Source of the DNA: UBA2988 sp965237965
GTDB taxonomy: Bacteria; Gemmatimonadota; Gemmatimonadetes; Longimicrobiales; Gaopeijiaceae
DNA length: 64,000 bases
Direction of reading: 5' to 3'
Assembly: GCA_965237965.1 (NCBI GenBank)
Contig: CBDEGT010000003.1
Coordinates: 806,001-870,000 of the forward strand
Position 1 is the stretch's first letter. The number at the start of each line of letters is the position of its first letter. A program made the position numbers and the translations under genes. Below are positions 18,016-26,895 of the stretch, one piece after another. Below the pieces are notes generated by a model. It was given only the letters and a program-made list of their open reading frames with translations, was not told the origin of the DNA and searched no databases.

Positions 18016-18046
18016 GCACGGGTGCAACGAAACGTCGCACCCGTGC
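18016..18046 (+). terminator. Hairpin between TPR gene and sigma-54 activator
   Basis: GCACGGGTGC (18016-18025) pairs perfectly with GCACCCGTGC (18037-18046) around an 11-base loop. There is no T-tract. It may attenuate transcription or stabilise the upstream message. Confidence 0.5.
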
Positions 18047-18116
18047 GCCGCCTGCGCGGCGCTCGGGTGGCAAAGAACGTTACATCTGTGCACGATTTCG
18101 CGCGCCGTGCCCCCGC

Positions 18117-19391
18117 TTGAAGCGCGGTAAAAGCCACAGCTCCTCGGCGCTGGGCACACGTCTTGCCCGTAGGGTTCTACACCCCGCTCGAGGGGCTCCT
18201 TTCGTCCTTCCTCGCATCGGAGCTAGTCCCGTGGGGTTCGCTCAGAGCATAGCGGCGTTCGAGCCTCAGGCACGCGGCCCCGCAACAGAGAGCCGCCCCG
18301 GGCCTGAGTTCCCCTCGTTGATCGGCGCGAGTCCGTCGTTCCGAGCAGCGGTGGCGATGGCTAAGCGGGTCGCCGCTTTCCCGGCTGCCAACGTGCTGCT
18401 GGTAGGTGAGACAGGCACTGGGAAGGAGCTATTCGCGCGCGCAATTCATAACGCGAGCGCGGTAGCGGACGACCCGTTTGTCGCCATCAACTGCTCCGCG
18501 ATCCCCGAAGCGATGCTCGAGTCCGAACTGTTCGGACACGAAAAGGGCGCGTTTACGGACGCCCGTTCATCGAAGCGCGGGCTTCTTCAGGTCGCGGGTC
18601 GTGGCACCATCATGCTCGACGAGGTGCAGGATCTTTCGCCAAGTCTGCAGCCCAAGCTTCTGCGCGTCCTAGAAGAGCGTCGTGTTCGACGGCTCGGCGC
18701 GCTCACGGAGTACGATGTCGACTGCAGAATCATCGCGGCTGCAAACAAGGACCTGGCTTCGCCCACCGAAGAGGGGAGGTTCCGTAGCGATCTGTATTAT
18801 CGGCTAAGTGTCGTCCGGATAGACCTTCCCTCACTGCGCAAGCGCCCCAAGGATCTCGAGCTTCTCGCTTGCCACTTCTTGGAGACTCTCTGTCGGGAGT
18901 ACGAGCTCCCGATCAAGCGGCTCGCGGACGAAGCGATGGCCGTGCTACGCTCGCACAGTTGGCTGGGGAACGTCCGCGAGCTCAAGAACACGCTGGAAAG
19001 TGCCGTGGTCATGTGCGACGGTCAGGTGATCCGCCCTGAACAGATCCGGCTCCGCGGGCGCACAAGCCTCTCCGTCACTGGTGACATCATTCTCCGCGAC
19101 GAGACGGTGTCCCCTCAGCACTCACCACTGGCAACCACCCCGGCGCCGAGCACTCCGATCGAGGCCGGAGTCAGAGGCAACGGGGTGTCACCCACCCCCG
19201 ATGTGGTCGCCACGGCGCCCGAGGCTCTGTTGCACGTTCCACCGGGCGGCGTCACGCTCGGGAGGGTCGAATGCGAGCTATTACGGGAAACGCTTCGCCT
19301 AGCCAACGGCAATCGATCGCTTGCAGCGCGCATGCTCGGCGTCAGCCGGCCCACTGTGCTGCGTAAGATCGCTCGATACGAGCTACACTGA
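18117..19391 (+). CDS. Sigma-54-type AAA+ transcriptional activator, Fis-type HTH
   Basis: The 424-residue protein has an AAA+ domain at about residues 65-300: Walker A GETGTGKELFARAIH, the loop HEKGAFTDARSSKRG, Walker B TIMLDEVQDL and the sensor/arginine-finger region EGRFRSDLYYRLSVV. A Fis-type helix-turn-helix closes it (LRLANGNRSLAARMLGVSRP). No receiver, GAF, PAS or other sensor domain lies in the short N-terminus, so control must come from a partner. The sigma-54 contact motif, normally GAFTGA, is GAFTDA. About 80 low-complexity residues link AAA+ to HTH. The TTG start at 18117 is tentative. It sits between two related TPR genes, and its stop overlaps the frame of the next one. Confidence 0.9.
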   Translation: MKRGKSHSSSALGTRLARRVLHPARGAPFVLPRIGASPVGFAQSIAAFEPQARGPATESRPGPEFPSLIGASPSFRAAVAMAKRVAAFPAANVLLVGETGTGKELFARAIHNASAVADDPFVAINCSAIPEAMLESELFGHEKGAFTDARSSKRGLLQVAGRGTIMLDEVQDLSPSLQPKLLRVLEERRVRRLGALTEYDVDCRIIAAANKDLASPTEEGRFRSDLYYRLSVVRIDLPSLRKRPKDLELLACHFLETLCREYELPIKRLADEAMAVLRSHSWLGNVRELKNTLESAVVMCDGQVIRPEQIRLRGRTSLSVTGDIILRDETVSPQHSPLATTPAPSTPIEAGVRGNGVSPTPDVVATAPEALLHVPPGGVTLGRVECELLRETLRLANGNRSLAARMLGVSRPTVLRKIARYELH

Positions 19392-21001
19392 GGACCGTCG
19401 ACGCGGGACCGCACGCCGGCGGTGCGGCGGCACTTATCGACTCAGCCCGGGAAGCGGAGCTCCGGGGCCATCCTGCTGTAGCCCGTGACGGTTACGAACG
19501 CGCGCTGCGTGAAATAAAGGACGAGTCTGACGCGTGTTTGGCCGCCACGATCGTTCGCTGGGCGGGCGCTACCCACCGGACCGAGGGAAACACGGAGGCG
19601 GCGCGCGACTGTTTTGTTGCCAGCTTGGCGGTGGCTCGTGCGCGCGGCGATCTGAGCGACGTTGCTCACGCGCTCAACTGGCTCGGTATCATTAGCCAGG
19701 ATCGTGGCCGCCTAGACGCAGCAGACCGTCTTTTCGGGCGCGCGCGAACGGCAGCCAGCCGCGCGCGCGACCTGCGCACGCTGGCCATGATCGAGCACAA
19801 CCTAGGCATCAACTGCAACATCCGGGGGAACCTGCCTCGGGCACTCGCGCACTATCGGCGCGCTCTGGCCTGGTACTCTCGCCTCAAGGAGCCGCGCTAC
19901 TTCGCACAAGGGCTGAACGAGCTGGGCATGCTGTACACTGACCTCGGGCGGTGGCAGGCAGCGAGGCGCGTCTTCGCTCGCGGCGCTCGGCTTGCTGCGG
20001 AGATCGGTGACCTCCACACGAGTGTGATGATCGCCAGCAATCGGACCGAACTCGCGGTGGCGCGTGGGGCGTGGAATGAGGCCCGGTCCGCTTGCGGGCG
20101 GGCTGAGACGCTGGCGCAGCGGTTAGGCCAGGAAGGCCCGCACGGGGAGGTACACCGGTGGCTTGGCGTAATCCATAGGGAAAGCGGCGCGAGCGCGGAG
20201 GCTGAGCAGGCCCTGAAGAGCGCTCGCTCCATCGCCCAGGACCAGGGCATCCCTCTGCTTGAGGCGGAGGCCGAACGCGAGCTGGCCGGACTCTTCAGAA
20301 TCCAGGAGAGGAACCGAGAGGCACTGGAATCGTTGCTGGCGTCGCGCCGGATCTACACTCAGCTCCGTGCGAAACGGGACCTCGCCGAGCTCGGCCGCCG
20401 GCTCAAGCAGATCGAATCGCAGTTCCTAGATGTGGTGCAGGCCTGGGCGGAGTCCATCGAGGCAAAGGACCGCTACACGCACGGCCACTGTGGCCGCGTT
20501 GCCGACCTCGCGACGGCCCTCGCTCGCCGCCTCGGGTTAGAGGATGACGCACTAATGTGGTTCCGAATGGGCGCGTTCCTTCACGACGTTGGGAAGACCG
20601 AAACGCCAACCGAAATCCTGAACAAGCCCGGCCCGCTTACTGAAGTCGAAGCAGAAGTGGTCAGACGCCATACCGTCGCGGGGGACAGTATAGTGACGGC
20701 GCTCGATTTCCCTTGGGACATCCGGCCGATGGTGCGGAGTCACCACGAGCGCTGGGACGGCGATGGCTACCCCGACGGGCTCCGGGGCCGTGAGATTCCT
20801 CTAACGGCGCGGATCCTCTGCGTGGTGGACGTATTCGATGCGCTCACCAGCGACCGGCCCTACCGTGAGGCGCTGTCCCGCGACCAAGCAATGGCAATCA
20901 TGGCGCGCAGCTCTGGCTCGCAGTTCGACCCAGAGGTGTTCGTGACGTTCGTCGGCCTTACCAGTGAGACAGCGCAAACTCCCCTGAGACGCTCGGCGTG
21001 A
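19388..21001 (+). CDS. TPR / HD-GYP domain protein
   Basis: The N-terminal half is a TPR array, clear from ALIDSAREAELRGHPAVARD onward. The C-terminal half is an HD-GYP domain with HDVGKTE (metal-binding HD) and HHERWDGDGYPDGLRGREIP carrying the GYP motif, the signature of cyclic-di-GMP phosphodiesterases. No membrane segment is visible. Coding character extends upstream of the first orthodox start (TTG 19538) to a CTG at 19388 that overlaps the activator's TGA, so translational coupling with an unusual start is likely. The TPR half is homologous to the protein at 16944-18014. A link between c-di-GMP turnover and activator control is inference. An IS256-type element begins 25 bases after the stop. 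Confidence 0.88.
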   Translation: MRTVDAGPHAGGAAALIDSAREAELRGHPAVARDGYERALREIKDESDACLAATIVRWAGATHRTEGNTEAARDCFVASLAVARARGDLSDVAHALNWLGIISQDRGRLDAADRLFGRARTAASRARDLRTLAMIEHNLGINCNIRGNLPRALAHYRRALAWYSRLKEPRYFAQGLNELGMLYTDLGRWQAARRVFARGARLAAEIGDLHTSVMIASNRTELAVARGAWNEARSACGRAETLAQRLGQEGPHGEVHRWLGVIHRESGASAEAEQALKSARSIAQDQGIPLLEAEAERELAGLFRIQERNREALESLLASRRIYTQLRAKRDLAELGRRLKQIESQFLDVVQAWAESIEAKDRYTHGHCGRVADLATALARRLGLEDDALMWFRMGAFLHDVGKTETPTEILNKPGPLTEVEAEVVRRHTVAGDSIVTALDFPWDIRPMVRSHHERWDGDGYPDGLRGREIPLTARILCVVDVFDALTSDRPYREALSRDQAMAIMARSSGSQFDPEVFVTFVGLTSETAQTPLRRSA

Positions 21002-21025
21002 ACATGGATCGGACGGTTGCCGATG

Positions 21026-22090
21026 GAGGTAGGATCAAAAGGTGTGTAAAAAGAGAGGCGACGTACCTTTCCGCTGAGATTTAAACCAGCGAGCCCGGGT
21101 GACAGCCCGGGGAAAGGAACGTCGCCTCATGAGAGAGGATATCGCGGGACCCCAGGGTGCGTCCAGCAGGCCGATGTGGGAGACGCTCGAGGGGATGGTT
21201 AGGGAGAAGGCGCAGGAGTTCATCCAACAGATCATGGAGGAGGAAGTCACGGAGTTGTTAGGCCGGGAGAAGTCAGAGCGCAGGAGTACGGTGGACTCGG
21301 CCGAGGGCTACCGCAACGGATATGGCAAGCCGAGGCGGTTGGCGATGAGCTCGGGCACGATCATGCTCCGACGCCCTCGGGTTCGGGGCGTCGAGGAGCG
21401 GTTCGAGAGTCGGGTGTTGCCGTTGTTCGCACGACGGACGAAGGAGCTGGGTGCTCTGCTTCCGGAGCTGTATCTGCACGGGCTGGCGGAGGGAGACTTC
21501 GAGCTGGCGATGCGGGGCCTGCTGGGCGAGGGGGCCCCGTTGTCGAAGTCTTCGATTCGGCGGCTGCGGGCGGGATGGACGGCGGAATTCGAGGAATGGT
21601 CGAAGCGCTCGCTGGCCGACCGTGAGGTCGTCTACGTCTGGGCGGACGGGATCTACGTGAAGGCGGGGCTCGAGCGGGACAAGGCAGCACTGCTGGTGGT
21701 TCTGGGCGCGATGCGAGACGGGACGAAGGAAGTGTTGGCCCTGAGATCGGGCTACCGAGAGTCGGTCGAGTCCTGGTCGGAGGTGTTGCGGGATCTGAAG
21801 GCACGCGGCATCGAGGCGCCCCGGCTTCTGGTGGCGGACGGTAACGCGGCGATCTGGGGCGCAGTACGGCAGGTATGGCCTGAGGCGGGCGAGCAACGGT
21901 GCTGGAACCACAAGATGAGGAACGTGCTGGACCGGCTGCCGCAGCGGGAGCAGAGCGAGGCGAAGGATCTTCTCAGGGCCGTGGTCTACGCACCGAGCCG
22001 GTCCGAGGCTGTGAAGGCCCGCGAAGTGTTCGCCAGGCGCTACAGGCCGTGGTATCCGAAGGCGGTGGACGTACTCGAGGACGACTGGGA
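21026..22090 (+). mobile_element. IS256-family element type A, copy 1, 3'-truncated
   Basis: It starts with the GAGGTAGGATCAAAAGG end and carries the transposase (from GTG 21099 or ATG 21129) up to ...VDVLEDDWE, then stops at 22090. The complete copy at 62231-63607 continues for about 95 residues more, including the final DDE-region helix. Homology ends against a minus-strand IS3 remnant, so the copy cannot transpose by itself. Confidence 0.85.
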
Positions 22091-22454
22091 GCCCCAGCCC
22101 ACGACGTCGCTGCTGCAATGGTCGACTGCCACGAAGAACCAACACCAGCCTTCAGCTCCCTGGGCTCGTGCTTCGCTCGGTCTCGAGCCAGGTAGACCGT
22201 CGAGCGGGCGATGGCCCATACCTCGCAGATCAGCGTCAGCGGGTAGCGCCGTCCCGTCCCCGGGCTCACTCGCTCCCGCGCTTCAAGAGCTTCTTCAACT
22301 CGTCCCCGTAGCCCCTTTTTTCGAGGAGCTCGCTCGCGAGCTCCATCCGCATCGTCACCTCGCCGAGCTTCGCTCGGGTTCGGATCAACTCTCGCTCCGT
22401 CGGATCACGGCCCCGCCGCTTCAAGCCCTGTTGGCCACTCTCCAGGAACACTCG
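22091..22454 (-). pseudogene. IS3-family orfA tail and orfB start, remnant
   Basis: On the minus strand, RVFLESGQQGLKRRGRDPTE and TRAKLGEVTMRMELASELLE form an IS3 OrfA coiled coil ending at 22266. The next frame opens RRYPLTLICEVWAIARSTVY, the start of OrfB, and is cut at 22091. The 5' side is cut by the IS256 type-B fragment at 22455. Confidence 0.75.
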
Positions 22455-22826
22455 GATGGTGTCCCGCTGACAGTTGAAGGTGGTGGCTCCGGAGAGTCTC
22501 CTTGTTAGCCTGCCTTTCTCATTTCGGCAACCGGTTCATGGTCGTCGAGGTGGGCCCTGAGCATCCAGAGCTGGTCGTAGCCGATGATCCTCCGGTAGCT
22601 CTTCTCGGTCTCCACGAACGAGGCCGCAGCCCACCTCAGCGCCATCGCTCCGTTCTTCCAGTTGGTCACCCTGCGGGTCTTCCGTCTTACGCCCGAGTGG
22701 GTGCTGTCGATCAGGTTGGTCGAGCCCAGGCACTTCCTCAGCCGCGGCGGGAGGCCGAGCCGGTTGATCGTGAACATCTCGCTGAGGCCTTCGCGTAGGC
22801 TGGCCGAGGCCGAGGGGTGGTCGCGT
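22455..22826 (-). pseudogene. IS256-family type B, right-end fragment
   Basis: This is the last 110 or so residues of the type-B transposase (ending RAHLDDHEPVAEMRKAG at 22505) plus its right terminal repeat GATGGTGTCCC at 22455. It matches the complete copy at 49052-50508. The 5' part is lost at 22826, where the exosortase region begins. Confidence 0.88.
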
Positions 22827-22829
22827 GAT

Positions 22830-23762
22830 GGTGGGGAGGCGGGGAGCGATCTGACGCCAGCCCGCCCTCCGGCGGAGCTTGGCGCGCTGGCCAGGAGGGG
22901 CCTGTCCAGGTGGGTCCCGCTCATTCTGGCCGGTATCGCGTTCGTCGCGTTGTTCCGAACCCCCGCGGTCACACTGCTGCGGGACTGGTGGTCTGACCCG
23001 GAAGCCTCGCACGGCCTCCTCCTCGGGCCTCTCGCCGTCTATCTGGTGTGGCGGAAGGGCCTCACTCCGGCATCTCCTTGGCCGCTCCTCGGCCTGGTGC
23101 TTCTCGCGGGCGCTGTCGGCCTGAGGTTCCTTTCGGAGTTGGCGGTCGAGCCGTTCACCATGCGTTTGTCCCTCTTCGGGGCCCTGGGGGCGCTCGTGGT
23201 GGCGTTTCGGGGCCCCCGCCAGCTCGTCCACTGGTGGCTCCCGGCCACGCTGCTGGTGCTGTCGATTCCGCTTCCCCAGATGGTGTTGGGGAAGCTGGCG
23301 CTGCCGCTCCAGTTGCAGGCGTCTGCCATCGGCGCGGGGCTCCTCGAGGCGCGCAGCGTGCCCGTGCTGCTCTCCGGAAACATCATCCACCTTCCCGGAC
23401 AGTCGCTCTTCGTCGCCGAAGCCTGTAGCGGCCTGCGGTCTCTCACCGCACTGCTCTCCCTGGGTGTTCTCATGGCGGGGATGTTCCTGGAGCGGGGCTG
23501 GACCCGCGGGCTCATTCTGCTCCTGACGATTCCGCTCGCCATCCTGGTCAATGGGGTCAGGGTGTTCGCTACCGGCTTCCTGACCTATTTCGTGGACCCG
23601 GCGTTCGGGTCCGGGTTCATGCACTACACGGAAGGGTGGGCGCTCTTCATGGTGTCGTTCAGCATCGTCGGAGCAGCGACGTGGACGCTGTCCGCGGCGG
23701 AGAAGTGGATCGGGCGGAGAGCCCGGCCCCGACAGGTCACGCCTACCGCGGTCCCGACGTGA
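22830..23762 (+). CDS. Exosortase, start lost or fused to IS fragment
   Basis: This integral membrane protein has about eight hydrophobic segments (e.g. WVPLILAGIAFVALF, LLGLVLLAGAVGLRF, WWLPATLLVLSIPLP, GLILLLTIPLAILVNGVRVF). The exosortase catalytic triad is visible: Cys in FVAEACSGLRSL, Arg in LVNGVRVFATG and His in FMHYTEGWALF. Exosortases process PEP-CTERM proteins or act with EPS export systems. No ATG/GTG is in frame between the IS fragment border and the first membrane segment; the open frame continues back into the IS fragment to ATG 22662. The native start has therefore probably been lost. The stop overlaps the epsI GTG. Confidence 0.85.
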   Translation, partial: GGEAGSDLTPARPPAELGALARRGLSRWVPLILAGIAFVALFRTPAVTLLRDWWSDPEASHGLLLGPLAVYLVWRKGLTPASPWPLLGLVLLAGAVGLRFLSELAVEPFTMRLSLFGALGALVVAFRGPRQLVHWWLPATLLVLSIPLPQMVLGKLALPLQLQASAIGAGLLEARSVPVLLSGNIIHLPGQSLFVAEACSGLRSLTALLSLGVLMAGMFLERGWTRGLILLLTIPLAILVNGVRVFATGFLTYFVDPAFGSGFMHYTEGWALFMVSFSIVGAATWTLSAAEKWIGRRARPRQVTPTAVPT

Positions 23763-24430
23763 ACGCGCGGTCCGGGCCGCGATGGCTTCCCTGGGCGGTT
23801 GCGACCGTCCTCGTATCGGGTGCAGCTCTGACCTCGAAGGTGCTGGACCAACGGATCTACCCTCTGCGGTTGTCGCTGGAAGAGGCGGTCCCCGGCGAGG
23901 TCGGTCCCTTCTTAGGTCAGGACGTTCCTCTTCCGGACGTCGAGATCGAGGTCGCTGGGGTGACCGACTACCTCATGCGAGTGTACGAGCCCGAGGATGC
24001 CGACCTGGCCGCCGGGACGCCTTGGATATCCGTCTACGTGGGCTTCTACGAGAGCCAGACCCGTGGCAAGACCATCCACTCGCCCAAGAACTGCATGCCG
24101 GGGTCGGGGTGGCAGGCGCTCGAGTCGCGCACCGTCCCCATCGCGGTGGCCGGATCTAGTCAAGTGGAGGTGAACCGCTATCTCCTCGTGAACGAGGGGC
24201 AGCAGGTGCTGGTCCTTTACTGGTACCAGGGGCGGGGCAGGGTCGTGGCCAGCGAATACCAGGCCAAGTGGGATCTGCTCCGGGATGCTTCCCTCAAACG
24301 CAGGAGCGACGAGGCGCTGGTCCGGGTGGTGGTTCCGGTATTGGAGGGGGAGGAGCAGGCGTTCGAGCTCGCGCGTGAGGTCGCCGAGGGGCTGCTGCCC
24401 GCCCTGGACGAGGCCCTCCCCGCCGCCTGA
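23759..24430 (+). CDS. EpsI-family exosortase-associated protein
   Basis: The 223-residue protein starts at a GTG that overlaps the exosortase stop (GTGA). A single N-terminal membrane anchor (WLPWAVATVLVSGAALTSKV) is followed by the DUF3485/EpsI domain with YVGFYESQTRGKTIHSPKNC, the conserved Cys-containing signature, and VLYWYQGRGRVVASEYQAK. In many genomes this domain is fused to exosortase; here it is a separate coupled gene. It is thought to act with exosortase and exopolysaccharide genes at the inner membrane. The next gene is convergent. Confidence 0.9.
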   Translation: MNARSGPRWLPWAVATVLVSGAALTSKVLDQRIYPLRLSLEEAVPGEVGPFLGQDVPLPDVEIEVAGVTDYLMRVYEPEDADLAAGTPWISVYVGFYESQTRGKTIHSPKNCMPGSGWQALESRTVPIAVAGSSQVEVNRYLLVNEGQQVLVLYWYQGRGRVVASEYQAKWDLLRDASLKRRSDEALVRVVVPVLEGEEQAFELAREVAEGLLPALDEALPAA

Positions 24431-24433
24431 GCG

Positions 24434-24805
24434 TCAGCGGCGACCGTAGTGATCCTCGAGCCGGACCAGGTCGTCGAGATGCGGGGTGGACGCCTCGAGC
24501 ACGTCGCTGTCTACGAGCGCGCTGATCCGATGCACCATCCCCGGGCGCAGGCGCAGCCCTTGCCCGGCGGGCAGATCGAGCACCTCGAGCCGATCGGCAG
24601 ACGGGCCGACGTCGATCCGCACCCGCCCGGTAATGACGTACATGGTCTCGTCCTTCTGGTGATGGAACTGGAGCGAGAGGGACTGATCCGCCTTCACGTG
24701 CAGGATCTTTCCCACGTACAGATCGTTCTCCGCCCAGATGAGCTCGTAGCCCCAGGGCTTGTCGACGCGACGAGGACGCACGGTGATTATGCCCTTGACG
24801 CACAA
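24434..24805 (-). CDS. Cupin, mannose-6-phosphate isomerase type II-like
   Basis: The 123-residue single-domain cupin reads VDKPWGYELIWAENDLYVGK, then LSLQFHHQKDETMYVITGRV and GMVHRISALVDS. The metal-binding His/Glu set (HHQKDE and H in GMVHR) is intact. Such small proteins are related to the isomerase half of ManC and often lie in capsule or exopolysaccharide loci, matching the exosortase next door. Converges with epsI, stops 3 bases apart. Its first codons lie in a 23-base sequence that recurs inverted at 28802-28824. Confidence 0.8.
   Translation of the reverse strand: MCVKGIITVRPRRVDKPWGYELIWAENDLYVGKILHVKADQSLSLQFHHQKDETMYVITGRVRIDVGPSADRLEVLDLPAGQGLRLRPGMVHRISALVDSDVLEASTPHLDDLVRLEDHYGRR
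24781..24803 (-). repeat. 23-bp inverted repeat, left copy
   Basis: The minus strand reads GTGCGTCAAGGGCATAATCA plus CCG, identical to the plus strand at 28802-28824. It overlaps the 5' end of the cupin gene. Confidence 0.8.
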
Positions 24806-24816
24806 GATCCGCTCTG

Positions 24817-24987
24817 CTAGATTGGTTCTGTGGACGATGGGTTGCGTTTCTCGGCTTTCGTTAGGATGTCATCCAGCCGCCTCATAGCGCGTTTGCCGGT
24901 CACGGTCTCCATGATTTCGCGGCCCGTCTTTTCTCCGATCTTGCGGGACACTTTACGGGGCCGTTTTGGCTTGGGGTGATTGGTCAT
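24817..24987 (-). CDS. Small basic hypothetical protein, divergent from IS1595 transposase
   Basis: This 56-residue frame starts MTNHPKPKRPRKVSRKIGEK and continues as a charged helix (RAMRRLDDILTKAEKRN). Its ATG overlaps the transposase ATG on the other strand inside a single CATG (24985-24988). The composition is protein-like but I know no family. It may be an accessory gene of the IS or a chance frame. Confidence 0.35.
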   Translation of the reverse strand: MTNHPKPKRPRKVSRKIGEKTGREIMETVTGKRAMRRLDDILTKAEKRNPSSTEPI

Positions 24988-25873
24988 GAAGAAGGTGAAT
25001 CTCCTTACTCTAATGGATCGTTTCCACTCGGAGGACAGGTGCAGGGATGCGCTCGAAGCTATCCGCTGGCCCGGTGGCGTTTGCTGCGTACGCTGCGGCG
25101 ACACTGACGTTGACGATGTTGTTGGCCGTGCCCAGTACCGGTGCCGCGGCTGCGATTACAGGTTCAGCGTAACCTCGGGAACGATCATGCACGACTCCCA
25201 TCTGCCGCTCCGCAAGTGGTTCGTCGCCATTTACCTGATGTGCACAGCGAAGAAGGGTATCTCCGCCAAACAGCTTCAAGAGAACCTGGGCACTACCTAC
25301 CGGACCGCCTGGCACCTGTGCCATCGGATCAGGAATGCGATGGGCAACGACCCGCTCGCCGGCCCCACGCTGATTGGGGTCGTAGAGGTCGATGAGACGA
25401 TGGTCGGGGGGAAGCGCCGGGGCAAGAACTGGCGCGAGAACAAGCATTGGGTCGCCGGGGCGATTGAGCGCGGCGGGCACGTCCGCATCGAGCGCATCCC
25501 CAACGTGAAGCGCGATACCCTGCATTCCTTCATCCGCCGCACCGTCAGGGACGAGGCCGAGGCGATCTACACCGATGACCTCAAGAGCTACATCGGGATC
25601 GCGGACGACGACACCCGCCACGAGACTGTCAACCACTCCGCCGAGGAATGGGTTGTGGGCGACGTCCACACCAACTCGATCGAGGGCGTCTGGAGCCTGT
25701 TCAAGCGGTCGATCGTCGGCACCTTCCACAAGATGAGCGTCAAGCATATGGACCGCTACCTCGAGGAGCTGGAGTGGCGATTCAACAACCGCGACAACCC
25801 GCACATCTTCCCCGACACGCTCCGCCGCATCGTGCGGACCGACCCGCTCCGGTATCGGGAGCTGGTGGCCTGA
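24986..25873 (+). CDS. IS1595-family (ISXO2-like) transposase
   Basis: The roughly 295-residue transposase has an N-terminal zinc ribbon (CCVRCGDTDV then YRCRGCDYRFSVTSGTIM) and the ISXO2-like core: Asp in VVEVDETMVGG, Asp in AIYTDDLKSY and the third acidic site in NSIEGVWSLFKRSI. The length is normal and the frame intact. I could not identify its terminal repeats with confidence. It separates the cupin gene from the coiled-coil gene inside the broken polysaccharide region. Confidence 0.9.
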   Translation: MKKVNLLTLMDRFHSEDRCRDALEAIRWPGGVCCVRCGDTDVDDVVGRAQYRCRGCDYRFSVTSGTIMHDSHLPLRKWFVAIYLMCTAKKGISAKQLQENLGTTYRTAWHLCHRIRNAMGNDPLAGPTLIGVVEVDETMVGGKRRGKNWRENKHWVAGAIERGGHVRIERIPNVKRDTLHSFIRRTVRDEAEAIYTDDLKSYIGIADDDTRHETVNHSAEEWVVGDVHTNSIEGVWSLFKRSIVGTFHKMSVKHMDRYLEELEWRFNNRDNPHIFPDTLRRIVRTDPLRYRELVA

Positions 25874-25892
25874 GCGTCGGTCTTCTTAAGTC

Positions 25893-26114
25893 CTAGAAGG
25901 TCGTGCCTTCCATCCGGTCCAGGCGACCCTCGATGCGCTCGCCCTGAGAGTGGATGAGGTGGAGCGTTTCCATCTGAATCTTTGCGAAATCATCGAGTTT
26001 CCCGTCCATCCGGTCGAATCTCCCGTCCATCTGGTCGAATCTCCCGTCCATCCGGTCGAATCTCCCGTCCATCCGGTCGAGCCTCTCCAGGATCTTGGCT
26101 TCACCCTCGCTCAT
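25893..26114 (-). CDS. Small coiled-coil protein with heptad repeats
   Basis: The 73-residue protein starts at ATG 26114, with AAGGAGG six bases upstream. It is almost entirely heptads: ERLDRMDGRFDRMDGRFDQM and on, ending GERIEGRLDRMEGTTF. The RMDGRFD unit is encoded by four near-identical 21-base DNA repeats. Hydrophobic positions (L, M, F) recur every 3-4 residues, so a parallel coiled coil is likely. Function unknown; similar short proteins are common in cyanobacterial and planctomycete genomes. From 26115 to 26434 I see no gene. Confidence 0.7.
   Translation of the reverse strand: MSEGEAKILERLDRMDGRFDRMDGRFDQMDGRFDRMDGKLDDFAKIQMETLHLIHSQGERIEGRLDRMEGTTF
26001..26084. repeat. Four 21-bp in-frame tandem repeats
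   Basis: Units start at 26001, 26022, 26043 and 26064, consensus CCCGTCCATCCGGTCGAATC plus T. Each encodes one 7-residue heptad on the minus strand. Confidence 0.9.
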
Positions 26115-26895
26115 GGAACTGCCTCCTTTCCAAGTGGGATTATATACGGATACGGGGTGGGCTGGCGGGCTGGCACGGTAAGAGCGTGGCCGAAGTCTTG
26201 TCAAGTATGCTGTGGCACCGTATGGTGGGACTGTCCATCGGATCGAGAGACCCTAGAGTCGGGTCGCTCGCTCAATACAACAGCCTGTCGATCCCGAGGG
26301 CGAAACACGCGGGTAGCTCCCGCAGTCCCGAGGGGGAGGGCGAATAGGCGAGACCTGTCACGTTCTCTCGTGTTCCGGTGGACAACGGCCCGGCACCTCT
26401 GGGTCGTCTGTCCATTCGCACGGGAGGAGAAATCATGGGAAGGCTCGCCCCCACGCTTCTTACCTTGTCGTTTGCCACCGTCATGCTCCGCACCATCCCC
26501 ATCCTGATCGGGTTCCTTGTGATCTCCACTTCTCCAGCTTCTGCCCAGATAGGACCGATCCTCTCGGGGCTGGGAGAAGCCGCCAGGGTACACGCCGAAT
26601 CCGCAGAGCGCCGGCGCAACGCAGAGATGGTGGACCAAGAGCACGCATACCGAATGCGCCTGCTGGAACTCGAGATCGCGCGGATGGAGCGAGAGTTGGA
26701 GGCCGCCGAGATGGCTTCGCCGGGGGAGGCGTCGGTAGCTTACTTCCGCCTGACGAAGGTCGCCGGATATGATGTGCCGATGTCGTTTGCTCACCCAGAG
26801 ACCGGCGAGGCGGTCGTAAGTGTGCATGGCGGCACCGTGAGGATTCACGGTGACCACACCTGGTCGTCCACCTTTTCGGTGACCCGGGACGCTAA

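Noticed and set aside
26001..26084. CRISPR-like array
   Set aside because: Contiguous 21-base units in a coding frame; heptad repeats explain them.
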